This document shows, one piece after another, positions 24,704 through 32,142 of a stretch of DNA of 35,820 nt. Source of the stretch: Clostridium sp. Its GTDB lineage: Bacteria; Bacillota; Clostridia; Oscillospirales; Acutalibacteraceae. Both the position numbers and the translations under genes were made by a program. Under the pieces are notes generated by a model that was not told the DNA's origin, searched no databases, and saw only the letters and a list, made by a program, of their open reading frames with translations. Numbering within the stretch: the first letter of the stretch is position 1; every line of letters begins with the position of its first letter. The stretch lies in NCBI GenBank assembly GCA_023663865.1, contig JAMPGU010000024.1, positions 1 to 35,820 on the forward strand, read 5' to 3'.

Positions 24704-25344
24704 TTAACATCCTCTTTCTATTTGATTTTTATAGCGATAAAAGGTAGGTTTAGTCATTCCTAATTCTTTCATCAACTCAAAAGGTTTTTTCTTGCCTTGT
24801 TCAACTAAACTATAATGAATTGAAAAATCATCAAGATTCATAACCCTTGGTCTGCCATAATCAGCCCACTCACCACGAGCCTTTTTTGTTTCTATACCCT
24901 CACGCTGTCTTTTTTCTTTTTTCTCAATTTCAGCCTGTGCCATACTTGCGTATAATTCAATCATCATATTATTGATTGTTTCCAACATCATACGAGCCAT
25001 TGAGTTTTCCATAACAGATAAATCGATTAGTGTAGTAGGCAATTCTAACACCATAACACGGATATTGTTATCTTGAAAAATCTTAATTCTTTCAATGTGG
25101 CTTCTTTATTGCGACCTAATCTATCGAGTTCAGTAATTATCAGAACATCACCACTTTCAAGAATTTCATCTTTGAGCATATTGTATCTCGGCCTGTTAAA
25201 ATTCTTTCCTGTTTGTTGATCGGTATAAACTTTATGTTTATAGAGTGTTATACCATTTCCAACGCAATAGTTAGTTATCTCTGTTATACCTCTGCCTAAA
25301 TGTTGGTCTTTTGTACTTGTCCTGTGATATGCAACATATTTCAT
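24704..25344 (-). pseudogene. Serine recombinase (resolvase), split by a frameshift
   Basis: The N-terminal part (from ATG 25344, with AAGGTGG upstream) carries YHRTSTKDQ (catalytic Ser10) and LIITELDRLGRN. The frame breaks after KELRFFKITISVLWC. The C-terminal part continues in another frame as DNNIRVMVLELPTTLID, the long helix AQAEIEKKEKRQREGIETKK, and a Hin-type helix-turn-helix ending. Reading through the T run at 25077-25081 with one extra T gives KELRFFQDNNIRVMVLELP, exactly the family pattern, so a T6 run has lost one base. The gene is therefore dead, slippage-dependent or misread. Small resolvases of this type resolve multimers of plasmid-like elements. Confidence 0.85.
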
Positions 25345-25454
25345 ACTTGTTCCACCTTTTCATATGTTTTTTATCACCAAGTTAATTTTGTTAATCTTAA
25401 CAATACAATTATCAGAATTTATAATTGTTTGGTGTGATTCCGATTATATCAGGC

Positions 25455-25550
25455 AGTTTCAAAATGTACACACTTTTTTTGAGAATTATCAAAAGTCTTT
25501 TTGCATAATTTTTGATACCATTTTTTATATGACATTTCATAGTTTCAAAA
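25455..25550. repeat. Short direct repeats between the xis-like and resolvase genes
   Basis: AGTTTCAAAA occurs at 25455-25464 and 25541-25550, in each case followed by a GTA motif. The 232-bp intergenic stretch has no gene; the repeats may be binding sites for the excisionase or resolvase. Confidence 0.35.
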
Positions 25551-25576
25551 AGTATAAATTTTGACACCAATATTTT

Positions 25577-25792
25577 TTAGTGTTCGCCTGTATTAAGATA
25601 CTCAATGAACTTTTCAACATTAACTAAATACTTATTTCCTGACTTGATATACACAATTTTATTTTGTTTGCACATAAGCCATAATGCTTTATATGAGATT
25701 CCACTTAAATCAGATAATGCCTGAAGCGTAACCATTTGTGGAAATCTAAAATCGGATATATCAACTATTTTTTCATTATTATGATTAAGCAT
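25577..25792 (-). CDS. Excisionase-like helix-turn-helix protein
   Basis: A 71-aa protein with a winged-helix/MerR-like DNA-binding segment, MVTLQALSDLSGISYKALWL in outline (20-40), followed by a wing with IVYIKSGNKYLVNVEKFIEYL. This matches the short excisionase or HTH_17 proteins found with tyrosine integrases in Gram-positive mobile elements, where they bend the attachment site and favour excision. AAGGA precedes the ATG. It lies upstream of the recombinase pair on the same strand. Name by fold and context only. Confidence 0.75.
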   Translation of the reverse strand: MLNHNNEKIVDISDFRFPQMVTLQALSDLSGISYKALWLMCKQNKIVYIKSGNKYLVNVEKFIEYLNTGEH

Positions 25793-26025
25793 TTTATTTT
25801 GTCCTTTCCATATATGATTTGAATATTACACTTGTTTTCCTAAATGATTGTGTAATGTTCTTATTCCGTCTTGGAAAATTGGACTAATCTATAGTTGTCT
25901 TTTCTTTTAATTTCTCAATTTTGTGTTTTGTCAGAACCTCTCTGTTGGTTTCTGATATATCTTTTTTCTAATCAATAGAAATTATTAACTAATAAATAAA
26001 AAATCAATCTGCTTTATTTAATATG

Positions 26026-26045
26026 TGTCCTATATTATATGGACA
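26026..26045. repeat. Inverted repeat in the non-coding 25793-26149 stretch
   Basis: TGTCC (26026-26030) and GGACA (26041-26045) flank a ten-base AT run. No gene is visible in 25793-26149. It lies downstream of the Rep-like gene and upstream of the xis-like gene and could be an operator, a nick site or chance. Confidence 0.3.
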
Positions 26046-26149
26046 AGTTTCAATATCATTTTTTCAGCAAACACCTTGTAAAAGTTAATTTACATTATAA
26101 TAAACACATTTTTATATCATATTTTTAATTTTTTTATATTCTGCTTTTT

Positions 26150-26179
26150 TATAAAAAAGGTAGCAATTATTGTTACCTT
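26150..26179 (-). terminator. Rep-like gene terminator
   Basis: Minus strand: AAGGTAACAA (26179-26170) and TTGCTACCTT (26166-26157), ten pairs with one G-T, then TTTTTT. It overlaps the stop codon of the Rep-like gene. Confidence 0.8.
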
Positions 26180-27176
26180 AATTATTTGCTGATTGGCGTA
26201 TTGCTTTTAAAGTTTTCAATACATCAACAGGAATTCCATAATTTTTCTTTTTATAATATGATATGATACTCTTTGAATTATCAGCAATATTTCTGTTTTC
26301 ATACCACTTTTTCAATGCTGCTCGCAACACCTCAATATCAACAACATATTCTTTGCAGGCTATCAAGGTTTCGCTTATTTCTTTCCCTGTTTTTGCGTTA
26401 ATTAGATTATTATATATGTCCTCTTTACAACCCTTTAACATCTCTTTGATATTATCTTTATATATCTCATTGAGAGTGATTTGGTATTGTTTCATCAAAA
26501 TAATCAATGATTCTTTTGTTAAGATGTTTTCTATTGAACGATTATTAGAATACATACGATTTAATGCTCTATCCAAAAACACAAATTCAACACGAATTAA
26601 ATTTGGCTCAACTTGAGTGTTGCCAATTTTCTCTTGTTGATATGTTTTATCGTATACCTTTAATCTCCATTCGTGTGGTTTAAGATAGAATATCCCTAAT
26701 TCGGATTTATTATATGTCTTTTCTGTGTTTCCCTTTATTTCTTTATAAAGGTGAACTCTTGAAAACGATTTATCAAAAAGATTTATTACATCGCTTGGTT
26801 TGCATTTGCCTTTACATTGAACAGTTACATTGCATTCCATTTTTGTAACTGTAAGTTTATCCAATAATTCATCTGAATACTTCATTTTAAAGTGCTTTCG
26901 CAAATAAAGTTTTATATATTCTATAACCATATTTCTAACCATTTCAATTTCACTACAATCTGACATTTGAAAAGGTTTTACATTAGTAGGTCTTATGCTT
27001 TGTGGCAGATTAACATAAACCGATAATTTACCACCATAGCAATTTATAGTTGCCATGTTATTGCCTAATTCATTTTTTAAACATTCTATTGGAGTGTTTA
27101 TGTTTTCTAATCCTACTATAGCCATTTGCAACTCAAAATTTATTCCGTCTGCACCTTGCAATATTTTATTTTTCAT
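26178..27176 (-). CDS. Rep/relaxase-like protein (phage/plasmid replication initiator type)
   Basis: 332 aa from ATG 27176, with GGAG about nine bases upstream. The middle section IFYLKPHEWRLKVYDKTYQQEK and LIRVEFVFLDRALNRMY resembles the core of rolling-circle initiators such as filamentous-phage gpII/gpX and Rep_trans proteins, in which a strand ending KxYDK is followed by an acidic RxE segment. The catalytic tyrosine is not identified with confidence; Tyr in YDKTYQ is one candidate. It could start replication of the excised circle or nick it for mobilisation. It is preceded by a leader with a terminator hairpin, a feature common for copy-controlled rep genes. Family call is moderate. Confidence 0.6.
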   Translation of the reverse strand: MKNKILQGADGINFELQMAIVGLENINTPIECLKNELGNNMATINCYGGKLSVYVNLPQSIRPTNVKPFQMSDCSEIEMVRNMVIEYIKLYLRKHFKMKYSDELLDKLTVTKMECNVTVQCKGKCKPSDVINLFDKSFSRVHLYKEIKGNTEKTYNKSELGIFYLKPHEWRLKVYDKTYQQEKIGNTQVEPNLIRVEFVFLDRALNRMYSNNRSIENILTKESLIILMKQYQITLNEIYKDNIKEMLKGCKEDIYNNLINAKTGKEISETLIACKEYVVDIEVLRAALKKWYENRNIADNSKSIISYYKKKNYGIPVDVLKTLKAIRQSANN

Positions 27177-27231
27177 TTTGTATTGCTCCTTTTTATATTT
27201 TACAAGATTTACTTTCTCTAAAAAATGGGCA

Positions 27232-27277
27232 ACAAAAAAGAGAAGCCCACTTGTCCTACTAGACAAATTGCTTCTCT
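27232..27277 (-). terminator. Leader terminator (attenuator) ahead of the Rep-like gene
   Basis: In the direction of rep transcription, AGAGAAGC (27277-27270) pairs with GCTTCTCT (27246-27239), with an inner stem TTGTC/GACAA, and is followed at once by TTTTTTGTTG. The hairpin lies 55 bases ahead of the ATG and downstream of the promoter, so transcripts must pass it to reach the gene. Confidence 0.75.
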
Positions 27278-27328
27278 AAGCGTTTATTTATTCAACTGAA
27301 TTTATTTCGTTGTTTATCAACAATATAT

Positions 27329-27337
27329 ATTATATCA
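27329..27337 (-). promoter_or_regulatory. Extended -10 promoter of the Rep-like gene
   Basis: Minus strand TGATATAAT (27337-27329), a perfect extended -10 element; the -35 region is weak. The palindrome TTGTT/AACAA (27310-27323) lies just downstream, around the start point. Confidence 0.55.
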
Positions 27338-27470
27338 CAAACTTTCTTATTTGTATATACCTTTTTGCAAAATATTTCAAAGTAGATTATTACCGTAAGA
27401 AATCACATCATATTCAGATAATCCAGAATCATCACAGAGGTATTTTTATTTTACTATATAATTTTATTTG

Positions 27471-27492
27471 TAGTAAAGCATAAATTAAAATC
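27471..27492. repeat. Right-end direct repeat, copy 1
   Basis: TAGTAA-N4-TAAATT-N2-AATC. The same pattern with the same spacing recurs at 27619-27640. Their position near the right end suggests recombinase arm sites. Confidence 0.55.
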
Positions 27493-27520
27493 TGTTTAAT
27501 CTGACAGTCCCTCGATAATA

Positions 27521-27539
27521 TAGTATAAGAATAGTATAA
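27521..27539. repeat. Right copy of the 19-bp terminal direct repeat
   Basis: TAGTATAAGAATAGTATAA, 18 of 19 positions the same as 17122-17140 near the left end. Confidence 0.6.
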
Positions 27540-27618
27540 TGTTTATCTGAATTCATATGAAAATATTATTAGAAATCAAGTAAAAAAATCATATTCACTT
27601 GTTAATTATTTAAAGCAG

Positions 27619-27640
27619 TAGTAATAAGTAAATTTTAATC
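27619..27640. repeat. Right-end direct repeat, copy 2
   Basis: TAGTAA-N4-TAAATT-N2-AATC, matching 27471-27492 with identical spacing, 148 bp away. The rest of 27278-27763 shows no gene. Confidence 0.55.
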
Positions 27641-27763
27641 AATTCCTTTATATATAAGCGATTGCGAAAAATTGAACTCTTGATTTAATCATTGTCATAT
27701 GCTTATTTTTAGAGGTTGCAAGTCTTTACAGTATAAACCTTAATAAAGAAAAGTAAATAATCA

Positions 27764-27768
27764 GGCAT
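27764..27768. repeat. Right attachment core
   Basis: GGCAT, followed by RAYT coding sequence. Recombination with the copy at 17000-17004 would release a circle of 10,764 bp. Confidence 0.8.
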
Positions 27769-27864
27769 CACGACATATTTATCGATAAAAACGTTATTGT
27801 AATTATTGTTTATGTGTTTGATAGATTTTTCAATTTCTTTACCGATAGGAGTTAGTATATTTTG

Positions 27865-27891
27865 CGGGAGGGCACAGAGACCCTCCCCTAC
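27865..27891. repeat. REP-like palindrome inside the RAYT N-terminal half
   Basis: Reverse complement of the unit at 16935-16961 with one change in 27. In the rebuilt RAYT gene the two units would stand about 100 codons-worth of sequence or less apart, in inverted orientation, on either side of the HUH motif. Confidence 0.75.
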
Positions 27892-28111
27892 GATAGTGCT
27901 TAATATACATTTCCTGTCCTTTGTACATATCGTTATAAAATATGCACCGTCTGTATTGTAATCAAAATCTTTTAACCTATTTGGTTTCCTTTTTGGTAAT
28001 ACATTTCTCATAGTGAAAGAATAACACAAACCGATTTTAAACGCAATATGATATGTTTGAGTGCTTGCTGTTGGGCGACAGTTGGAGTGAAACGGTTTAC
28101 TCTAATGTCAT

Positions 28112-28159
28112 AATATCGCATTTTGTGATATTTGTCAACATCTCATTATGCGATATTGT
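28112..28159 (+). promoter_or_regulatory. XRE gene promoter with operator repeats
   Basis: TTGTCA (28132-28137), 16-base spacer, TATTGT (28154-28159). AATATCGCA (28112-28120) and TGCGATATT (28149-28157) are perfect 9-bp inverted arms; a third partial copy, GTGATATT (28125-28132), sits between. The copies lie just upstream of the -35 and on the -10, as expected for self-repression. Confidence 0.65.
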
Positions 28160-28181
28160 AAAATAAAACGGAGGTGAAAAT

Positions 28182-28379
28182 ATGAGGCTGAAGGATTTAC
28201 GTGAAGATAATGATATCACACAGACTGAGATTGCTGAGATTTTAAATATCCGACAAAATACGTATTCTCAGTATGAAAATGAAAAGCGAGAAATTCCGAT
28301 TTCACTGCTTTGGAAATTAGCAGATTATTATAATACAACCATTGATTATCTTGTTGGCAGAACAGATAAAAAGCGTTGA
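28182..28379 (+). CDS. XRE-family transcriptional regulator
   Basis: A 65-aa single-domain repressor of the Cro/C1 type. MRLKDLREDNDITQTEIAEI opens the fold, ITQTEIAEILNIRQNTYSQYE is the helix-turn-helix with the typical Gln-Tyr recognition helix, and RTDKKR ends the protein after YYNTTIDYLVG. GGAGGTG lies seven bases before ATG 28182. It is divergent from the RAYT fragment and convergent with pflB. The inverted repeats in its promoter suggest it controls itself; wider targets are unknown. Confidence 0.9.
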   Translation: MRLKDLREDNDITQTEIAEILNIRQNTYSQYENEKREIPISLLWKLADYYNTTIDYLVGRTDKKR

Positions 28380-28411
28380 CATGGATTGCAGTCCGGTCAA
28401 CGCTTTTTTCG
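28371..28411. terminator. Bidirectional terminator, XRE / pflB
   Basis: AAGCGTTGAC (28371-28380) and GTCAACGCTT (28396-28405), perfect 10-bp arms with a T run; the left arm includes the XRE stop codon. Confidence 0.88.
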
Positions 28412-28416
28412 TTATT

Positions 28417-30645
28417 TTACATAGAAGTGTGGAAGGTTCTTGCGATAACCTCTTCCTGCTTCTCACGAGTGAGCTTGTTAAAGTTAACAGCATATCCGCT
28501 TACACGAATTGTGAGTGACGGATAAAGAGTTGGGTCATTCATAGCAGCAATCAGCTTTTCACGATTTAAAACATTTACGTTCAGGTGGTGTGCATCCTGT
28601 GCAAAATAACCATCCAGCATCGTTGTGAGATGCTCAATCTGCTGTTCCTTATCCTTACCGAGTGTGTCAGGTGTAATAGAGAAGGTGTTGGAAATACCAT
28701 CCTGACAGCAAGCGTAGTCGAGCTTAGCAACTGAGTTCAGTGATGCCAATGCACCCTCAGCATCTCTGCCGTGCATTGGGTTAGCACCCGGAGCAAATGG
28801 CTCGCCTGCCTTACGTCCGTCAGGTGTAGAGCCTGTCTTCTTGCCATACATTACATTAGAGGTAATTGTTAATATAGACAGGGTATGCTTTGCACCGCGG
28901 TATGCAGGTGTCTTGCACAGCTCTTTGTAGAAATATTCAATCAGCTCCTTGCCGATAAGGTCAACTCTGTCATCGTCGTTGCCGTACTTAGGGAAGTCAC
29001 CCTCAACATTAAATTCGGTAATGATACCGCGCTCATCCTTGATAGGTGTAACCTTTGCATATTTAATGGCTGACAAGGAGTCGGTTGCAACAGACATACC
29101 CGATACACCAAATGCCATAAGTCTTTCAACATCTGTATCGTGGAGAGACATCATAAGTCTTTCATATGCATACTTATCATGCATATAGTGGATAACATTC
29201 ATTGTGTTTACATAAAGCTTTGCCATCCAGGAAAGATATTTTTTGTAGGCGGTCATTACTTTATCATAGTCAAGTACGCTTTCATCAAATACTTCACCCT
29301 CAGGGGCAATCTGCTCTGCGCCGATTTCGTCTTTACCGCCATTCAATGCCATAAGGAGAATTTTGGCAAGGTTGCACCTTGCGCCGAAGAACTGCATTTG
29401 CTTGCCCTCTTTCATAGCAGATACGCAGCAGGCAATTGCATAGTCATCTCCATACATTCTTCTCATAACGTCATCGTTTTCGTACTGAATAGAATCTGTG
29501 TCGATAGATACCTGTGCACAGAAATCCTTGAAGCCCTGAGGCAGATGCTCTGACCAAAGAACAGTGATATTCGGCTCAGCAGATGGACCGAGATTGTATA
29601 AGGTCTGAAGAACACGGAAGGATGTCTTTGAACACATTGACTTGCCTTCGCCTGTAACACCGGCAAGAGCAAGCGTAACCCATACAGGATCACCTGCAAA
29701 TAAATCATTGTATTCAGGGGTGCGAAGGTGACGAACGAGACGAAGCTTGAGAACCAAGTCATCAATAAGCTCCTGTGCGCCCTTTTCATCAAGTACGCCC
29801 TCGGCAATATCTCTTTCAATATAACAATCAATAAATTCGGCAATTCTTCCGATAGAGTTAGCAGCGCCGTTCTGCTCCTTTACTGCACCGAGATAACCGA
29901 AATACAGCCATTGAACAGCCTCTCTGGCATTGGCAGCAGGCTTTGAAATATCAAAACCGTGATCAAGCGCCATTCCTTTCAGCTGATTCATAAAGTCAAG
30001 CTGTTTGGACAAATCCTCAAGATTATGGATGATTTCCTCGTTGAGTACATCTGCTTCGCCCATTTTTTTCTTGTCGATTTTTTTCTGCTCAATCAGATAA
30101 TCCATACCATAAAGTGCAACACGTCTGTAGTCACCGATGATTCTGCCGCGTGCATATGCGTCAGGCAGACCGGTCAGAATACCGGCGTGACGTGCTTTTT
30201 TCATTGTATCTGTATAAGCACGGAACACACCTGTGTTATGTGTTGTTCTGTATGTGAATTCGTCCTTGATTTTGTCAGACAGCTCATAGCCATAGGCACG
30301 GCAAGCCTGAACTGTATTTCTGAGACCTGCAAAAGGGGATACACCGCGCTTCAGCGGTTCATCGGTTTGAAGGCCGACAATGATATCTCTCTCCTTGTCG
30401 ATATAACCCGGTTTGTGAGAAAGGATAGATAATACCTTTTCTGTATCAATATCAAGCACGCCGCCGTTTTCGTTTTCCTTTATCAGCAGCTCTTTAACCT
30501 TATTAAGAACGATTTCTGTTCTTTCTGTAGGACCCTCAAGAAAGGATGCGTCCCCGTCATAGGCAGTATAGTTCAGCTTAATAAAATTGCTGACATTGAT
30601 TTCATCACACCATACGCCTTCTTTAAAGCTTCTCCAAGCCTCCAT
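28417..30645 (-). CDS. pflB: Pyruvate formate-lyase (formate acetyltransferase)
   Basis: Glycyl-radical enzyme that converts pyruvate and CoA to acetyl-CoA and formate in fermentation. The active cysteines are Cys406-Cys407 in AIACCVSAM, and the radical glycine is Gly717 in RVSGYAVNF near the C-terminus. The 742-aa length is normal and both ends are intact. GGAGG lies nine bases before the ATG. It follows the DUF134 regulator gene by 27 bases on the same strand, so they probably share a transcript. The activating enzyme gene pflA is normally next to it but is here 11.7 kb away beyond the inserted DNA; a strong terminator also ends pflB. Confidence 0.97.
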   Translation of the reverse strand: MEAWRSFKEGVWCDEINVSNFIKLNYTAYDGDASFLEGPTERTEIVLNKVKELLIKENENGGVLDIDTEKVLSILSHKPGYIDKERDIIVGLQTDEPLKRGVSPFAGLRNTVQACRAYGYELSDKIKDEFTYRTTHNTGVFRAYTDTMKKARHAGILTGLPDAYARGRIIGDYRRVALYGMDYLIEQKKIDKKKMGEADVLNEEIIHNLEDLSKQLDFMNQLKGMALDHGFDISKPAANAREAVQWLYFGYLGAVKEQNGAANSIGRIAEFIDCYIERDIAEGVLDEKGAQELIDDLVLKLRLVRHLRTPEYNDLFAGDPVWVTLALAGVTGEGKSMCSKTSFRVLQTLYNLGPSAEPNITVLWSEHLPQGFKDFCAQVSIDTDSIQYENDDVMRRMYGDDYAIACCVSAMKEGKQMQFFGARCNLAKILLMALNGGKDEIGAEQIAPEGEVFDESVLDYDKVMTAYKKYLSWMAKLYVNTMNVIHYMHDKYAYERLMMSLHDTDVERLMAFGVSGMSVATDSLSAIKYAKVTPIKDERGIITEFNVEGDFPKYGNDDDRVDLIGKELIEYFYKELCKTPAYRGAKHTLSILTITSNVMYGKKTGSTPDGRKAGEPFAPGANPMHGRDAEGALASLNSVAKLDYACCQDGISNTFSITPDTLGKDKEQQIEHLTTMLDGYFAQDAHHLNVNVLNREKLIAAMNDPTLYPSLTIRVSGYAVNFNKLTREKQEEVIARTFHTSM

Positions 30646-30672
30646 AATAATATCCTCCTATATATTAATGGT

Positions 30673-31086
30673 TTAATATTTCTGTATAACATAGCACTCT
30701 CTTCCGGGTTCACGGAATATGCCTATGCAGTTTTCACAGCTGCCATGACGGCAGTATCTGCATTTGCTCTTTCCGCATTGACCGCAGCAATAATCAGAGT
30801 TGGAGCACAATTCATAATCGCCTCCGTCAATTTCCAATGCCGTGTTGTTAATAAGGGATTCAGACAGCTTATATCTGGCATTGTCATAAACAGCGGTGAT
30901 GGTTGAACGGGCAACCTGCATTTGCTTTGCGCACTCCTGCTGGGTTAATCCCTGATGGTCAATCAGTCGGATTGTTTCATATTCGTCAACCGTGAGCGTT
31001 GTGCTTTTATTGCTATGTTTTGATTGATTATAATTCTTTTGTTTCGGAACAGCACATATGCGCTTGTGCTTTCGTGGACGAGCCAT
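30673..31086 (-). CDS. DUF134 / UPF0251 DNA-binding protein, probable regulator
   Basis: A 137-aa protein starting MARPRKHKRICAVPK, with a sigma70-region-4-like helix-turn-helix (LTVDEYETIRLIDHQGLTQQ, then ECAKQMQVARSTITAVYDNAR, 45-90). The C-terminal tail contains ten cysteines (CSNSDYCCGQCGKSKCRYC, then SCENC), probably a metal or Fe-S site that could sense redox state. It precedes pflB and should be co-transcribed with it. Two palindromes in the promoter region (31103-31124 and 31134-31159) are natural operators for it. Regulation of pflB by this protein is inference from position. Confidence 0.85.
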   Translation of the reverse strand: MARPRKHKRICAVPKQKNYNQSKHSNKSTTLTVDEYETIRLIDHQGLTQQECAKQMQVARSTITAVYDNARYKLSESLINNTALEIDGGDYELCSNSDYCCGQCGKSKCRYCRHGSCENCIGIFREPGRECYVIQKY

Positions 31087-31102
31087 ATGAACACTCCTTT
31101 AA

Positions 31103-31168
31103 ATAGTATCTTTTAAGATACTATCATTATACATTATTATTGACATATGTCAATAATAAATCTAAAAT
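31103..31168. promoter_or_regulatory. Divergent promoters with two palindromes, DUF134-pflB / 31263 gene
   Basis: Minus strand: TTGACA (31153-31148), 16-base spacer, TATAAT (31131-31126), a perfect consensus promoter for the DUF134-pflB operon. Plus strand: TTGACA (31140-31145), 17-base spacer, TAAAAT (31163-31168) for the gene at 31263. Both -35 boxes lie in one 26-bp perfect palindrome (31134-31159, core TTGACATATGTCAA). A second palindrome with 10-bp arms, ATAGTATCTT and AAGATACTAT (31103-31124), covers the pfl start point. Confidence 0.85.
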
Positions 31169-31262
31169 TAGTTGTATTTTCCTAAATAATATACACCTGT
31201 CCTGCAATTGCCTCTTGAATAATATATCAGTTTTAGGAAATATTACTTTTGAGGTGATTTTT

Positions 31263-31712
31263 ATGACAGATAAAACGGGCCATGACGGCGATACTGTTAA
31301 ATTGCTGAGAGAGTGTGACTCCGGCATTAAAATGGGTATCAGCTCCATCAACGATGTTATTGATAATGTGAAGTCAACGGAATTTAAATCCTTGCTTCAG
31401 GACTGCCGAAACCAGCACGAGAAGCTGCAGCAGGAGATAGATGTCCTGCTTGACAAGCATAATGATGACGGCAAGGACCCAAATGTAATGGCAAAGGGTA
31501 TGAGCTGGATGAAAACAAATATGAAAATAGCGATGGATGACACAGATAATACAGTTGCCGATTTGATTACTGACGGGTGTAATATGGGTGCAAAATCCTT
31601 GAGCCGATATTTGAATCAGTATTCCTCCGCCGACAGCAGGTCAAGAGATATTACCAGCCGACTGGTAAGTATTGAGGATAATCTGACAGCAGATATCCGA
31701 CCGTTTTTATAA
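31263..31712 (+). CDS. Four-helix, DUF2383-like protein
   Basis: A 149-aa all-helical protein. CDSGIKMGISSINDVIDNV, EFKSLLQDCRNQHEKLQQEI, then SWMKTNMKIAMDDTDNTVADL and a last helix resemble the ferritin-like DUF2383 proteins common in Clostridia, whose role is unknown. GAGGTG stands five bases before ATG 31263. It is monocistronic, ends at a terminator, and shares a palindrome-containing control region with the pfl operon. That suggests response to the same signal. No signal peptide or membrane segment. Confidence 0.7.
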   Translation: MTDKTGHDGDTVKLLRECDSGIKMGISSINDVIDNVKSTEFKSLLQDCRNQHEKLQQEIDVLLDKHNDDGKDPNVMAKGMSWMKTNMKIAMDDTDNTVADLITDGCNMGAKSLSRYLNQYSSADSRSRDITSRLVSIEDNLTADIRPFL

Positions 31713-31717
31713 AAAAT

Positions 31718-31745
31718 AAAAGGACTACCGCGGTAGTCCTTTTTA
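31718..31745. terminator. Bidirectional terminator
   Basis: A perfect palindrome, AAAGGACTACCG followed by CGGTAGTCCTTT, between convergent genes, with T runs on both sides. Confidence 0.9.
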
Positions 31746-31764
31746 CAATGATTGCTTTTATGAA

Positions 31765-32028
31765 TTATTTTTCAGCCTTTTTTGCTGTTTTCTTTGCAGC
31801 AGGCTTCTTTTTTGGAGCTTCCTTTGCAGGTGCTTTTTCAACAACGGTGTCTTCCTTTTTTGCTTCAACAATTTCAATTTCGTTGTCGCACTCGAAGAAT
31901 TCGTTATCGTCGAAATACTCAGGCTCCTTAGTGCCGGTAAGCTTCTTAACAGCTACGCAAACTGCAGCAGCAACAGCAACAAGTGCAACAATAGCACTGA
32001 TCACTTTGATAATTTTCTTAAAATCCAT
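31765..32028 (-). CDS. Small membrane-anchored protein with Lys/Ala/Pro-rich tail
   Basis: 87 aa: a hydrophobic helix at 7-28 (IKVISAIVALVAVAAAVCVA), an acidic stretch with many Glu and Asp (36-55) and a histone-like tail rich in KKPAAKKTAKKAEK. The cytoplasmic or outside position of the tail cannot be told with certainty. I recognise no family; such tails often contact nucleic acid or wall polymers. GGGG precedes the ATG by eight bases. It is a single-gene unit on the minus strand, downstream of rpsT but separated from it by a terminator. Confidence 0.65.
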   Translation of the reverse strand: MDFKKIIKVISAIVALVAVAAAVCVAVKKLTGTKEPEYFDDNEFFECDNEIEIVEAKKEDTVVEKAPAKEAPKKKPAAKKTAKKAEK

Positions 32029-32099
32029 AATAGTAACCCCTTTCGATTATCTGTATATATTATAATTTGATTATATAATAAAGTCAAGTAATAAGTCGA

Positions 32100-32133
32100 G
32101 AAAAAATAAACTCCTGTTTATTCAACAGGAGTT
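32100..32133 (-). terminator. rpsT terminator
   Basis: Minus strand: AACTCCTGTT (32133-32124), short loop, AACAGGAGTT (32118-32109), then TATTTTTT. Confidence 0.9.
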
Positions 32134-32142
32134 GTATTTTTA

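Larger units (their letters stand above)
17000..27768. mobile_element. Integrated mobile element (about 10.8 kb) carrying a Detocs operon
   Basis: Bounded by two GGCAT copies that lie within the split RAYT gene. Deleting one copy and everything between restores the RAYT frame. The element holds a tyrosine integrase, an excisionase-like protein, a broken serine recombinase, a Rep/relaxase-like protein, a ribbon-helix-helix regulator, a membrane protein and the dtcABC-like defence operon. No type IV secretion, FtsK/TcpA or coupling gene is present, so it is either mobilisable by other elements or a satellite. It is visibly richer in A and T than the flanking genes. The left end (17005-17226) and the right end (27278-27763) are non-coding and carry related short repeats that may bind the recombinase. 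Confidence 0.88.
27764..28011 (-). pseudogene. N-terminal half of the RAYT transposase
   Basis: Begins MRNVLPKRKPNRLKDFDYN and continues GAYFITICTKDRKCIL, the standard RAYT opening, up to VFIDKYVVMP. It then runs out of homology into element DNA (DYLLFF...) and stops at 27709. Codon 82 is the Met of the HUH motif; the remaining motif residues are at 17001 and below. The frame is otherwise intact. The embedded palindrome at 27865-27891 encodes part of VGEGLCALPQN. It starts about 170 bases from the divergent XRE gene. Confidence 0.9.

Noticed and set aside
25045..25090. Programmed -1 frameshift in the resolvase
   Set aside because: The T-run allows slippage, but there is no clear X_XXY_YYZ heptamer with a downstream structure; a lost T is simpler.
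27177..27266. N-terminal extension of the Rep-like protein
   Set aside because: The added codons run through the attenuator hairpin and the ribosome site; ATG 27176 has the proper signal.
27278..27763. CRISPR array
   Set aside because: The repeats are few, imperfect and irregularly spaced, with no spacers of constant length and no cas gene.
17000..27768. Complete Tn916-like conjugative transposon
   Set aside because: Integrase, excisionase-like and Rep-like genes are present, but no secretion, coupling or other transfer gene is found.
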